Assembly: GCA_900541235.1 (NCBI GenBank)
Contig: UQIW01000020.1
Span: forward strand, 1 to 51,196
DNA: 51,196 bases
Source of the DNA: an uncultured Collinsella sp.
GTDB lineage: Bacteria; Actinomycetota; Coriobacteriia; Coriobacteriales; Coriobacteriaceae
Reading direction: 5' to 3'
In this document: one piece after another, positions 10,188-18,563 of the stretch
Layout: every line of letters begins with the position of its first letter
Numbering within the stretch: position 1 is the stretch's first letter
The notes under the pieces: model-generated
The model's database searches: none
What the model saw: only the letters and a program-made list of their open reading frames with translations
What the model was told of the DNA's origin: nothing
Program-made: the position numbers and the translations under genes

Positions 10188-11786
10188 TTAGTTCTCCTCT
10201 GATCCAGTCGTGTCGGCATGGTGTTTGGCCATGAACTGCTGCTTGAAGTCACCAATGACACGCAAGAGCTCGGCCTTGGTGTCGTCGTCGATCTTCTTGG
10301 CGCGAACCTTGTCGAGCAGCGAGCCAAAGCCATTGTCCATATACTCGATAAGCTCGGCACGGAAAGGCAGCACGTCGGCGATCTCCAGGTCATCCAGGAA
10401 GCCCTCGTTGCCAGCAAACAGCGTAACGATCTGCTCGCCAACCTCAAACGGTTTATAACGCGGCTGCTTCAGGAGCTCGGTCATGCGAGCGCCGTGGGTA
10501 AGCTGCTTTTGCGTGGCCTCGTCGAGGTCGGAGCCGAACTGCGTAAAGCCGGCGAGCTCCTGGTACGAAGCAAGGTCCAGACGGAGGTTGCCGGCGACCT
10601 GCTTCATGGCCTTGGTCTGTGCATCGCCACCGACGCGGGACACGGAGATACCCACGTCGACTGCCGGGCGCTGACCCTGGAAGAAGAGCTCGGACTGCAG
10701 GTAGATCTGACCATCGGTAATGGAAATAACGTTGGTCGGAATGTAGGCCGAGACGTCGCCGTCCTGGGTCTCGATGATCGGCAGAGCCGTCATGGAGCCG
10801 TAACCGTTCTTCTTGGACATCTTGACGGCACGCTCGAGCAGACGAGAGTGCAGGTAGAAGATGTCGCCAGGATAGGCCTCGCGTCCGGGCGGACGATGCA
10901 GCGTCAGCGACATCTGACGGTAGGCCACGGCCTGCTTGGACAGGTCGTCGTAGATGACGAGCACGTGACCGCCGGGGTTGGTCTCGCTGGCAGGCTTGCC
11001 GTCCTCGCCGTTGTACATAAAGAACTCGCCGATAGCGGCACCGGCCATAGGCGCGATGTACTGCATAGGGGCGGAATCGGCAGCGGTGGCCGAAACGATG
11101 ATGGTGTAGTCGAGCGCACCGTGCTGAGCGAGGGTCTCGCGGATGTTGGCAACCGTGGAGGCCTTCTGGCCGATGGCGACATAGATGCAGACCATGCCCT
11201 TGCCGCGCTGATTGAGGATAGCGTCGATGGCGATGGCGGTCTTACCGGTCTTACGGTCGCCGATGATGAGCTCACGCTGACCACGGCCGATAGGCACCAT
11301 GGAGTCGATGGCCAACAGGCCGGTCTGAACCGGCTCGCACACCGGGGTACGGTCGATGACACCGGGGGCCTTGAACTCGATGGGGCGACGATGCGTGGCG
11401 ACGATGTCACCCAGACCGTCGATGGGCTGGCCGAGCGGATTGACGACGCGGCCGAGCATGGCACGGCTCACGGGGATATCCATAATGCGGCCAGTGGTGC
11501 GGCACTCGTCGCCTTCCTTGATGGAGTCGACGGCACCGAACAGAACGGCGCCGACCTCGTCACGGTCAAGGTTCTGGGCAAGGCCGAAGACGGTCTCACC
11601 GGTATCGGAGCTCTTGAACTCCAGAAGCTCGCCTGCCATGGCGCTCTTGAGGCCGGAGACACGCGCGATGCCGTCGCCTACCTCGTCGACCGTTGAAACC
11701 TCATGCGTATCGACCGTCGCGGAGAGGCTCGTGAGCTGCTCCTGCAGTTTCTTGGCGATATCCTGGGCATTGAGGGTTTCGGACAT
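10188..11786 (-). CDS. atpA: ATP synthase F1 alpha subunit
   Basis: Non-catalytic nucleotide-binding subunit of F1. The 532 residues show the P-loop GDRKTGKT (176-183), LVIYDDLSKQAVAYR, and the signature PAVDVGISVSRVGG containing the arginine finger. The start overlaps the atpH stop (TAATG). It is slightly longer than many homologues because of a short C-terminal tail. Confidence 0.98.
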   Translation of the reverse strand: MSETLNAQDIAKKLQEQLTSLSATVDTHEVSTVDEVGDGIARVSGLKSAMAGELLEFKSSDTGETVFGLAQNLDRDEVGAVLFGAVDSIKEGDECRTTGRIMDIPVSRAMLGRVVNPLGQPIDGLGDIVATHRRPIEFKAPGVIDRTPVCEPVQTGLLAIDSMVPIGRGQRELIIGDRKTGKTAIAIDAILNQRGKGMVCIYVAIGQKASTVANIRETLAQHGALDYTIIVSATAADSAPMQYIAPMAGAAIGEFFMYNGEDGKPASETNPGGHVLVIYDDLSKQAVAYRQMSLTLHRPPGREAYPGDIFYLHSRLLERAVKMSKKNGYGSMTALPIIETQDGDVSAYIPTNVISITDGQIYLQSELFFQGQRPAVDVGISVSRVGGDAQTKAMKQVAGNLRLDLASYQELAGFTQFGSDLDEATQKQLTHGARMTELLKQPRYKPFEVGEQIVTLFAGNEGFLDDLEIADVLPFRAELIEYMDNGFGSLLDKVRAKKIDDDTKAELLRVIGDFKQQFMAKHHADTTGSEEN

Positions 11787-12262
11787 TAGGCTTCACCTCC
11801 GTACGAATTAGCAGAGTTTGCGAGGGTCTCCTGCGCGACGCGCAGCTGCGTCTTGACGGAAATGTCACGACGCTCGCCGCGGGCCTCGAGCACCAGGCCG
11901 CCCACGATAGACGGGTCGACCTGCTCGATAAGGAATACCTTGCGGCCGAAGTCCTGCTCGCATTTCTTAGTGATGGTTTGACGCAGCTCGTCGTCGAGCG
12001 GGATCGCCGTGGTGACGGTCACGCCCACTACATCCTCGTCTTCCTCGGCAACATACTTAAAGGCAGCTGCCACCTTGGGAAGAAGGTCGAGCTGGTCGCG
12101 CTTGGACATGGTGTCGAGCACGGCGATAATCTCGGGGCTGGCGCTAGCCAGGCGCTCGATCATCTCGAGGTCCTCGAACACATGGTTCTCGGCCTTGGCG
12201 GCTTCCAAAAGGAAGCGCGCGTAGGTCTCGAGCACCTTGTCCTGATAGCGGCTAGTCGGCAT
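11786..12262 (-). CDS. atpH: ATP synthase F1 delta subunit
   Basis: Peripheral-stalk cap that joins the b dimer to the top of F1. The 158 residues are short for the family (about 175). The C-terminal part carries the recognisable IVGGLVLEARGERRDISVKTQL. Its start overlaps the end of atpF by 11 bases and its stop overlaps atpA. Confidence 0.92.
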   Translation of the reverse strand: MPTSRYQDKVLETYARFLLEAAKAENHVFEDLEMIERLASASPEIIAVLDTMSKRDQLDLLPKVAAAFKYVAEEDEDVVGVTVTTAIPLDDELRQTITKKCEQDFGRKVFLIEQVDPSIVGGLVLEARGERRDISVKTQLRVAQETLANSANSYGGEA

Positions 12263-12854
12263 TCAGGCTACCTGCTTCCTGGATGTAGCGCTCGATGAGC
12301 TTCTTCTGCTCGGCATCGTCCTCGAGTGCCTCGCCCACGATCTTGGTGGCGACGGCAACGGACAGGTCGGCGATGGAGCTCGCGGCACCGGCGTAGATGG
12401 ACTTGCGCTCGTCCTCGACGGTCGTATGAGCCTTGGCGATGATCTCCTCGGCCTCCTTGTGAGCAGCCTCGATAATGCGGGCGCGCTCGGACTCGGCGTC
12501 CTTACGGGCCTCGAGAACAATGTCGGCAGCCTGACGACGGGCGTCGGTGACGATCGAGTCGGACTCAGCGCGCTTGGCGATAGCCTCCTGCTTGGTCTTC
12601 TCGGCCTCGTCGAGGCTCTCCTCGATCTTCTTGCCGCGCTCCTCCATGGTTTTCATGATGCCCGGCAGGGCGACCTTGGCCAGCACGATCCAGATAATCA
12701 GGAAGGCGATAAGCGCCGGGATGAACTCCGCCATCTTAGGGATGAGGATGTCCGCACCGGCAGCGCCGTCCTCGGCGAACGCGGAAACCGGCATGAGCAG
12801 CGCGGCCGCGGACGCGGAGAGTGCGATCGCGCTCTTCTGGGATGAAAGATTCAT
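12252..12854 (-). CDS. atpF: ATP synthase F0 b subunit with signal-peptide-like N-terminus
   Basis: Peripheral-stalk subunit: one membrane helix (about 40-62, AEFIPALIAFLIIWIVLAKVALP) then a long charged coiled coil (KKIEESLDEAEKTKQEAIAKRAE onward). Ahead of the helix is a typical signal peptide shape: SQK, a hydrophobic run, then SAFA-ED (about residues 24-29). The mature protein would then start about ten residues before the membrane helix. Most b subunits begin directly with the helix. Whether it is cleaved is unknown. Confidence 0.93.
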   Translation of the reverse strand: MNLSSQKSAIALSASAAALLMPVSAFAEDGAAGADILIPKMAEFIPALIAFLIIWIVLAKVALPGIMKTMEERGKKIEESLDEAEKTKQEAIAKRAESDSIVTDARRQAADIVLEARKDAESERARIIEAAHKEAEEIIAKAHTTVEDERKSIYAGAASSIADLSVAVATKIVGEALEDDAEQKKLIERYIQEAGSLNAD

Positions 12855-12869
12855 ACTTGACGCTCCGTG

Positions 12870-13064
12870 CTATTTAACGATCAGCGCGACAACGAAGCCG
12901 ATCAGAGCCAGAGCCTCGCCGAAGGCGGAGCCCATGATGAAGACGGTGAACACGCGGCCCTGGACCTCAGGCTGACGGGCCATAGCACCCGTAGCACCCA
13001 GAGCAGACAGGCCGATAGCAAGACCAGCGCCGATAACACCGAGACCGTAACCGATAACTCCCAC
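12870..13064 (-). CDS. atpE: ATP synthase F0 c subunit
   Basis: Ring-forming proteolipid, 64 residues, short for the family (70-80). Two hydrophobic helices flank the polar loop ARQPEVQGR. The first carries the GxGxGxG-like packing motif and the second has the ion-binding Glu in SAFGEALALIG. The Glu is followed by Ala, not Ser or Thr, and no Gln partner is seen in helix 1, so proton rather than sodium coupling is inferred. The start is GTG at 13064, fixed by an ideal AAAGGAGG six bases upstream. Confidence 0.95.
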   Translation of the reverse strand: MGVIGYGLGVIGAGLAIGLSALGATGAMARQPEVQGRVFTVFIMGSAFGEALALIGFVVALIVK

Positions 13065-13188
13065 GATTCCTCCTTTGTCGTGCGTGTCTTATTTCACGCA
13101 GGATAACCTTTTTATAACTGCCGGGCTCCATGGGTACGGGCACCGGCGGTTTAACGAATTACCTTACCTTTAAGGCGCGAACGGAAGA

Positions 13189-13992
13189 CTACTCCTCCCC
13201 CGCGACCTCCTCTGCCTCGGAGACATACACGGCGGTAAGGACCGTGAAGACGTAAGCCTGGATGGCGCCGACCACAAGCTCGATCGCATAGATCAGGATG
13301 AGGATGGCAAGCCAGGCTAGCGAAGGCAGGGCGCCGACGGCGTGGGCCGCGGAAACCTGCTGAAGCAGCGGCTGCATGAACATGCTCGCCATGATGGCGA
13401 ACGAGCCCATGACCACGTGCCCTGCGAACATGTTGCAGAACAGACGGACGGCGAGCGTGATGAGGCGCAGGAAGGTCGAGAAAAGCTCGACGACCCACAC
13501 GAGCACGTTCATCGGGAAGCTCACGCCCTGCGGGGCGAGGCTCTTGATGTAGCCGATCACGCCGTGAGCCTTGCATCCGTAGTAGATGAAGTACACGAAG
13601 GCGAAGATGGCGAGCGCGGCGGTGGAGCCGATTGCGCCGGTGCCGGGCTTCATTCCCGGAATCAGGCCGATCATGTTGTTGATCAGGATGAACAGGAAAA
13701 GCGAGCACAGGAACGGGAAGTGTTTCTTCCAGTTCTCACCCACGACGCCCTTGCCAATATCGTTCTCGACGTACTCGATGATGTACTCGAAACCGTTGAC
13801 GAAGAAGCCCTTGGGAACCAGGGTCTGCTTCTTCTTGAACACGGCCAGGACGATCAGGAGCACGATCGTGGAGACGATCAGCCAAAACGAGTACTGCGTG
13901 ATGCCGCAGCTCAGATCGCCCACGACAGGGGTGGAGCTGAACTCGCTGACCAGATGATTAATCTCATCAGGCAGCTTTTCAAAAATTTCCAC
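13189..13992 (-). CDS. atpB: ATP synthase F0 a subunit
   Basis: Proton-channel subunit with five to six membrane helices in 267 residues. The essential Arg lies in LITLAVRLFCNMFAGH, and the last helix contains ELVVGAIQAYVF, both diagnostic. The C-terminus is acidic (SEAEEVAGEE). The 124-bp gap before atpE holds the atpE ribosome site and no other gene. Confidence 0.96.
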   Translation of the reverse strand: MEIFEKLPDEINHLVSEFSSTPVVGDLSCGITQYSFWLIVSTIVLLIVLAVFKKKQTLVPKGFFVNGFEYIIEYVENDIGKGVVGENWKKHFPFLCSLFLFILINNMIGLIPGMKPGTGAIGSTAALAIFAFVYFIYYGCKAHGVIGYIKSLAPQGVSFPMNVLVWVVELFSTFLRLITLAVRLFCNMFAGHVVMGSFAIMASMFMQPLLQQVSAAHAVGALPSLAWLAILILIYAIELVVGAIQAYVFTVLTAVYVSEAEEVAGEE

Positions 13993-13995
13993 GAC

Positions 13996-14307
13996 TTACC
14001 TTTCGACCTCATGAGGATCTCGCAGCGCCTTGGCGACGCGAACCGTGCAGGCGGCCATAAAGGCCACGAAGCCGATCGCCTCGCCCAGGAGGAACATGCG
14101 AAATGCCTCTCCGAACAACACAAACACAACCAAGGTAAAGACGAGCAGGGCGATTGCCGAGACCGCCAGACTCACCATACCCTTGAGCATGTCCGCATTC
14201 TGTTTATCGTCAAGAACCGGCTTGAGCGTAAAGACAAAGGGAAGGAAGGCAATTGCGCCCGCGATGGCGCCTGCAACGATAGCGAGCAGATCGGCTATCT
14301 GAAACAC
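13996..14307 (-). CDS. Small membrane protein at head of atp operon (AtpI-like)
   Basis: About 103 residues with four predicted membrane segments and a short charged C-terminus (RVAKALRDPHEVER). Position before atpB, three bases away, is where atpI sits in many bacteria, where it assists c-ring assembly or Mg uptake. Sequence alone would not identify it, so the AtpI role is from position. Start choice is uncertain: GTG at 14307 has GAGG six bases upstream; GTG at 14319 is an alternative. Longer frames run into the promoter. Confidence 0.65.
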   Translation of the reverse strand: MFQIADLLAIVAGAIAGAIAFLPFVFTLKPVLDDKQNADMLKGMVSLAVSAIALLVFTLVVFVLFGEAFRMFLLGEAIGFVAFMAACTVRVAKALRDPHEVER

Positions 14308-14368
14308 TGGCGTCCTCACTTTCCTTTTTAACGCCTCACAGAACAGTTCCCGCCAAACATTGGTGACT

Positions 14369-14396
14369 ATTGTACGAGCCAATCGCTAAAGTACAA
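14369..14396 (-). promoter_or_regulatory. atpB: Promoter of the ATP synthase operon
   Basis: On the minus strand TTGTAC (14391-14396), a 16-base spacer and TACAAT (14369-14374), a near-consensus housekeeping sigma promoter about 60 bases before the first gene. The remaining 14397-14587 shows no gene or clear structure. Confidence 0.7.
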
Positions 14397-14587
14397 CCGA
14401 AAAAGCATCGGTTAATACGCACCTGTTCGTTTTCTTAAGACCTTCTTTATGCCGCAGGTAGGTAATACGTTTTTCTCGAACCCCTCTGGGCTAAACGTCC
14501 GTTAACAGGAATGCGCGTGGACGTCTTTTGCTCGCCCGCGCGCACCATTTCTTCGTATTTGTGACCGTAGCCGACAAGGCCCGACGA

Positions 14588-15235
14588 CTAGAGCGTGCCG
14601 TAGATGCGGTCGCCGGCGTCGCCCAGGCCGGGAACGATGTAGGCGGCCTCGTTGAGATGGTCGTCGATAGCGCAGGTATAGATATGCACGTCGGGATCCT
14701 TCTCGGTCAGTGACTTGAGGCCCTCGGGGGCCGCGACAATGCACAGCATGCGAATGTCCTTGACGCCGCGCTCGCGCAGATAGCTGATGGCCATCTCGGC
14801 CGAGCCGCCCGTGGCGAGCATAGGGTCGACGACCAGACAGATACGCTGGTCGATATCCTTGGGCATCTTGCAGTAATACTCGTGAGGTTCATGGGTAACC
14901 TCGTCACGCTCCATGCCAATGTGGCCCACGCGGGCAGAAGGCACCAGGTCGAGAATACCGTCAACCATGCCAAGACCCGCACGCAGAATGGGAACGATGG
15001 CGAGCTTCTTGCCGGCAAGCTGCTTAAACGTGGCAGTAGTGATGGGAGTCTCGACTTCGACGTCTTCCATGGGCAGGTCGCGCATTGCCTCGTAACCGTC
15101 AAAAAACGCAAGCTCGCGGACGAGCTGGCGGAACTGATTGGTGCCGGTCTTCTTGTCGCGGAGAATCGACAGCTTATGCTGAACAAGCGGATGGTCGACA
15201 AGCGTCACACGGGACGTATCGTAGGTAACGGTCAT
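14588..15235 (-). CDS. upp: Uracil phosphoribosyltransferase
   Basis: Pyrimidine salvage: uracil plus PRPP to UMP in the cytoplasm. The 215 residues contain RAGLGMVDGI and the PRPP loop LVVDPMLATGGSA, and end in GDAGDRIYGT, the uracil-binding C-terminus. The ATG at 15235 follows AAGGGG at eight bases; upstream in-frame codons are not conserved. Confidence 0.96.
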   Translation of the reverse strand: MTVTYDTSRVTLVDHPLVQHKLSILRDKKTGTNQFRQLVRELAFFDGYEAMRDLPMEDVEVETPITTATFKQLAGKKLAIVPILRAGLGMVDGILDLVPSARVGHIGMERDEVTHEPHEYYCKMPKDIDQRICLVVDPMLATGGSAEMAISYLRERGVKDIRMLCIVAAPEGLKSLTEKDPDVHIYTCAIDDHLNEAAYIVPGLGDAGDRIYGTL

Positions 15236-15356
15236 GGGTCTTGCCCCTTTCATTGCGGCCGCAAGATGGCTTTGCTGACACGGCGCGCCGCGGTGCTGTT
15301 GCCACGCGCCGTGCATAAGTTTAGCGGTTTGTTGTATCGAGCGCCCCGTCGCAGCC

Positions 15357-16898
15357 CTACTGCTCAGTACTGAGCGAACGCTTGACCGCATCGTGCCAAC
15401 CGTCCAAGTTGCGCTCGCGGCGCTCAACGGACATATGGGGATGGAAGGTCTTAACAATCTGGGCGTTTTGCTCCAGCTCCTCCAGATCCTCCCAATACCC
15501 AACCGCGAGGCCCGCCAGATACGCGGCACCGATTGCCGTAGTCTCCACCGACTCGCATTGCAGTACGGGAATATTCAGCAGGTCGGACTGGAACTGCATG
15601 ATGAACTCGTTGCGCGAGGCGCCGCCATCGACGGAAAGGCGCTCAATCGAAAGACCCACGTCCTGCTCCATGGCACGCAGCACATCGTAGCTCTGATAGG
15701 CCATGGACTCGCAGGCGGCACGCACGATGGTCGCGCGGCTCGAGGCACCAGTCAGGCCGCACACGATACCGCGGGCATGCGGATCCCACCAGGGAGCACC
15801 CAAGCCCGCAAAGGCGGGAACGAAGTAGCAGCCCTCGTTGTCGCTAATCGAGGCGGCAAGCTGCGCCGACTCGGTCACGTTGGAGATGATGCCCATGTTG
15901 TCGCGCAGCCAGTTCATGGTGGAGCCGGCGGCAAAAATGGAGCCTTCGAGCGCATAGCTGATCTTGCCGTCCGCAGCGATACCGATGGTGGAAACCAGGC
16001 CATTTTTGGACTCGACGATCTCGTCGCCAGTGTTCATGAGCATAAAGCAACCCGTGCCATAGGTATTCTTGGTCTGACCGGGATGGAAGCAGCAGTGGCC
16101 AAACAACGAAGCCTGCTGGTCGCCCGCCACGCCCATGATGGGCGGCATGTTGGTCATAATATCGCTCGCGACGCGGCCGTAGTCACCCGAGCTCCAGCGA
16201 ACCTCGGGCATCATGGAACGTGGAACGTCAAAGAGCGCCAGCAGGTCGTCGTCCCATTCGAGCGCATGGATGTTGAAGAGTGCGGTGCGGCTAGCATTGG
16301 TATAGTCGGTAGCAAAGACCTGACCACCGGTGAGATTGTAGATGAGCCACGTATCGATGGTACCAAACATAAGGTCGCCCGCCGCCGCGCTCTCGCGCGC
16401 GCCGTCGACGTTATCGAGAATCCACTGCACCTTGGAGGCCGAGAAATACGGGTCGAGCGTAAGCCCCGTGCGGGAGCGCACCAGCTCTTCTGCGCCCTGC
16501 TCAACCAAATTATCAATCAGAGACGCGGTACGACGGCACTGCCATACGATGGCGTTATAGATGGGCTGACCGCTCACGCGATCCCAGACCACCGTGGTCT
16601 CACGCTGATTGGAGATACCGATGGCGGCGATGCGGTCGGAATGAATCCCGCTCTTAAACTGGACCTCCATCATGACCGCGATCTGGCTGGCAAGGACCGC
16701 CATGGGATCTTGCTCCACCCAGCCGGGGCGCGGGAAGCTGGTTTTGACGCTGCGACGTGCCTGCGCGACAATGCATCCGTACTCGTCGACGATGGTCGCA
16801 AGTACCGAGGTGGTGCCGCAGTCGAGTGCCATGATGTAGGAACCGCCAAAGTTAAACGAGGCATCTTCCATGCCCAGGCTGCCCAGATTCAACGACAT
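15357..16898 (-). CDS. glpK: Glycerol kinase
   Basis: FGGY-family kinase making glycerol 3-phosphate from glycerol and ATP. The 513 residues include the N-terminal phosphate loop ALDCGTTS, ISNQRETTVVWD, GVAGDQQASLFGHCC, the NTYGTGCF adenosine-site segment and CESMAYQSYDVL. The N-terminus is about 20 residues longer than usual before the first strand. It starts 13 bases after the TsaC-family gene, so the two are likely co-transcribed. No glycerol facilitator or dehydrogenase is adjacent. Confidence 0.95.
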   Translation of the reverse strand: MSLNLGSLGMEDASFNFGGSYIMALDCGTTSVLATIVDEYGCIVAQARRSVKTSFPRPGWVEQDPMAVLASQIAVMMEVQFKSGIHSDRIAAIGISNQRETTVVWDRVSGQPIYNAIVWQCRRTASLIDNLVEQGAEELVRSRTGLTLDPYFSASKVQWILDNVDGARESAAAGDLMFGTIDTWLIYNLTGGQVFATDYTNASRTALFNIHALEWDDDLLALFDVPRSMMPEVRWSSGDYGRVASDIMTNMPPIMGVAGDQQASLFGHCCFHPGQTKNTYGTGCFMLMNTGDEIVESKNGLVSTIGIAADGKISYALEGSIFAAGSTMNWLRDNMGIISNVTESAQLAASISDNEGCYFVPAFAGLGAPWWDPHARGIVCGLTGASSRATIVRAACESMAYQSYDVLRAMEQDVGLSIERLSVDGGASRNEFIMQFQSDLLNIPVLQCESVETTAIGAAYLAGLAVGYWEDLEELEQNAQIVKTFHPHMSVERRERNLDGWHDAVKRSLSTEQ

Positions 16899-16911
16899 CG
16901 CTTACACCTTT

Positions 16912-17655
16912 CTATTGCATCGGATCAGACAGGACCCGCTCGATCTCTGATGCGGGAAGTGCGCCTTGGCGCAGGATCTGGAGCCCGCCGTGCTGGAACG
17001 ACACGATGGTCGAGGCGTCGCGACACGGGGTCTCGCCGGCGTCGACGGCAACATCGACCCCCTCCAGGATGCGGTCCTCCACGGCGGCGAAGCTTGCCGG
17101 CGAGGGCGCCCCATGTGTATTGGCGCTGGTACAGGCAAGTGGACTGCCGCAGGAGTGGATGAGCGCCTGCACCACAGGCGAGGCCGACGCGCGAAGTGCC
17201 ACCGTGCCGTCTGCGGCGCGCATAAAGGTCGGCACGCAGGGAGCCGCCTTGACCACGATAGTCAGGGCTCCCGGCCAGCATCGTCGCGCAAGTACGCGGG
17301 CATCTTCCGAGATATCCACGCCATAGCGGTCGAGCGCCTCGACGCCATCGACCAGCCAGGCGACCGTTTGGGTGAGCTTGCGCTGCTTGAGGGTAAAGAT
17401 GCGGCGGTAGCCAGTACCAAGCGCAGGGACCGCGGCGCCGTTAACGGTGGCATGCGGATCGCGCGGCCACAACAAGGATTCGCTTGTATCTTGGGGGACG
17501 GCATCGGAGAAGGCGTTGACTGCCACGGCGACACCGTAGACGGTCTCGGTCGGGATCAAGACCAGGCCGCCGCGGCCGAGCACCTCGGCCGCGCGCTCGA
17601 CGGCAAGCCGATGCGGCTCGCGCGTTCCCTTGTATACCCGATAGACCGTCTGCAT
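16912..17655 (-). CDS. L-threonylcarbamoyladenylate synthase (TsaC/Sua5/YrdC family)
   Basis: Makes threonylcarbamoyl-AMP for the t6A modification of tRNAs reading ANN codons. Visible are IPTETVYGVAV near residue 34, the basic TLKQRK segment, RCWPGALTIVVKA, and CTSANTHGAPSP with the later STIV. Length 247 lies between TsaC (about 190) and Sua5 (about 340). A 25-30 residue insertion lies between NAFSDA and YRRIFTLKQR, separating motifs that are normally close, so the substrate channel may be unusual. The C-terminal Sua5 domain is absent. Confidence 0.86.
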   Translation of the reverse strand: MQTVYRVYKGTREPHRLAVERAAEVLGRGGLVLIPTETVYGVAVAVNAFSDAVPQDTSESLLWPRDPHATVNGAAVPALGTGYRRIFTLKQRKLTQTVAWLVDGVEALDRYGVDISEDARVLARRCWPGALTIVVKAAPCVPTFMRAADGTVALRASASPVVQALIHSCGSPLACTSANTHGAPSPASFAAVEDRILEGVDVAVDAGETPCRDASTIVSFQHGGLQILRQGALPASEIERVLSDPMQ

Positions 17656-17803
17656 GTGTATGCCAGCCCCTTACGCTCTGGTGCAAGTTTGTTTACTGAG
17701 GGGCATTCTCGCACGAAACATTCAACCTATTTGCCCAGAGCGCATGTTGGTTTGGTGAGCGGCTTTAGTAGTCGGTGAAAGTGAGGGGGTTAATTGAAGA
17801 TTT

Positions 17804-18106
17804 TTAGCGCGCAAGCGTAACGGTACGATCGGGAAACTCGATGCTTGCAACCAGTTTTCCGCCGAGGCTCTCTGCGTACCTGCTCAGCGTGTCGAGCCTC
17901 ATCGAACCCAACTCCCCACGCTCGAGCTCGGATACACGTTTTTGAGAAACGCCCATCGACTGGGCGACCGACGCCTGTGTTAGATCTTTTAACCTGCGAA
18001 TCTGAGCAAGCTTATAGGCTTCGATACGATCGCGAGTCCTCTCCTGCTCGGCGGTAATGGAGTCGCGTGTTATCCCGCGAGATTCCATATACTCATGCAG
18101 TTCCAT
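17804..18106 (-). CDS. HTH-type antitoxin, XRE family (HigA-like)
   Basis: A 100-residue DNA-binding antitoxin. A helix-turn-helix occupies about residues 38-75 (LTQASVAQSMGVSQKRVSELERG), followed by a short C-terminal strand region (KLVASIEFPD) that probably masks the toxin. It lies downstream of the toxin and overlaps it by 14 bases, the toxin-first order usual for HigBA. It probably autorepresses at the site over the promoter. Confidence 0.85.
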   Translation of the reverse strand: MELHEYMESRGITRDSITAEQERTRDRIEAYKLAQIRRLKDLTQASVAQSMGVSQKRVSELERGELGSMRLDTLSRYAESLGGKLVASIEFPDRTVTLAR

Positions 18107-18488
18107 CTCGATCGAGCCTCCTTACGTGGCGACGGTATATTTGCTCGGCCCTTGGAATGTTGATCGCATACCAACCGTTCCATTTTGCCCTTGACGATCC
18201 CGCTCGCGACTTATCACCCGCCAATAGCAATACCGCCTGGCGCTTGGGGTCAAAGGCGAAGAGGATGCGAATCACCTGCCCACCACACGACGTCACTCTC
18301 AGCTCCTTTAAATGATGAAGCTTCGAGCCCTTTACGCGGTCAACCAGCGGACGACCAAGGCTGGGACCTTCCTTCTCGAGCACCAAAAGGTCTGCATAAA
18401 TCTGCTTCAGCGTAGCTTCATCCTGCTCATCAAGCCAAGGTTCAATGTAATCAAGCACGATACGGTACCGATGCAGCTGATTTGACAT
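18093..18488 (-). CDS. RelE/HigB-type toxin (phage Gp49-like family)
   Basis: A 131-residue protein of the RelE superfamily, whose members cut mRNA on the ribosome. The diagnostic core is HHLKELRV...QVIRILFAFDPKRQAVLLLAGDKS, with basic residues (KELR, RILF, GDKS) where HigB toxins place catalytic and RNA-binding groups. The C-terminus is extended and basic (RRHVRRLDR). It is first in the operon, with GAAGGAG close to the ATG. Type II toxin-antitoxin assignment is from family and arrangement. Confidence 0.85.
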   Translation of the reverse strand: MSNQLHRYRIVLDYIEPWLDEQDEATLKQIYADLLVLEKEGPSLGRPLVDRVKGSKLHHLKELRVTSCGGQVIRILFAFDPKRQAVLLLAGDKSRAGSSRAKWNGWYAINIPRAEQIYRRHVRRLDRDGTA

Positions 18489-18497
18489 ACCTTTCTC

Positions 18498-18530
18498 CTT
18501 CTATAGTAGAAGTTTTACGGTATATTGCAA
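18498..18530 (-). promoter_or_regulatory. Promoter and operator of the toxin-antitoxin operon
   Basis: On the minus strand TTGCAA (18525-18530), a 16-base spacer and TACTAT (18503-18508). A perfect inverted repeat CTTCTA-TAG-TAGAAG at 18498-18512 covers the -10 hexamer and reaches the ribosome site, the expected place for an antitoxin operator. Confidence 0.68.
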
Positions 18531-18563
18531 GGACAAACTTGCGCAAATGTCTATTTATTCAGC

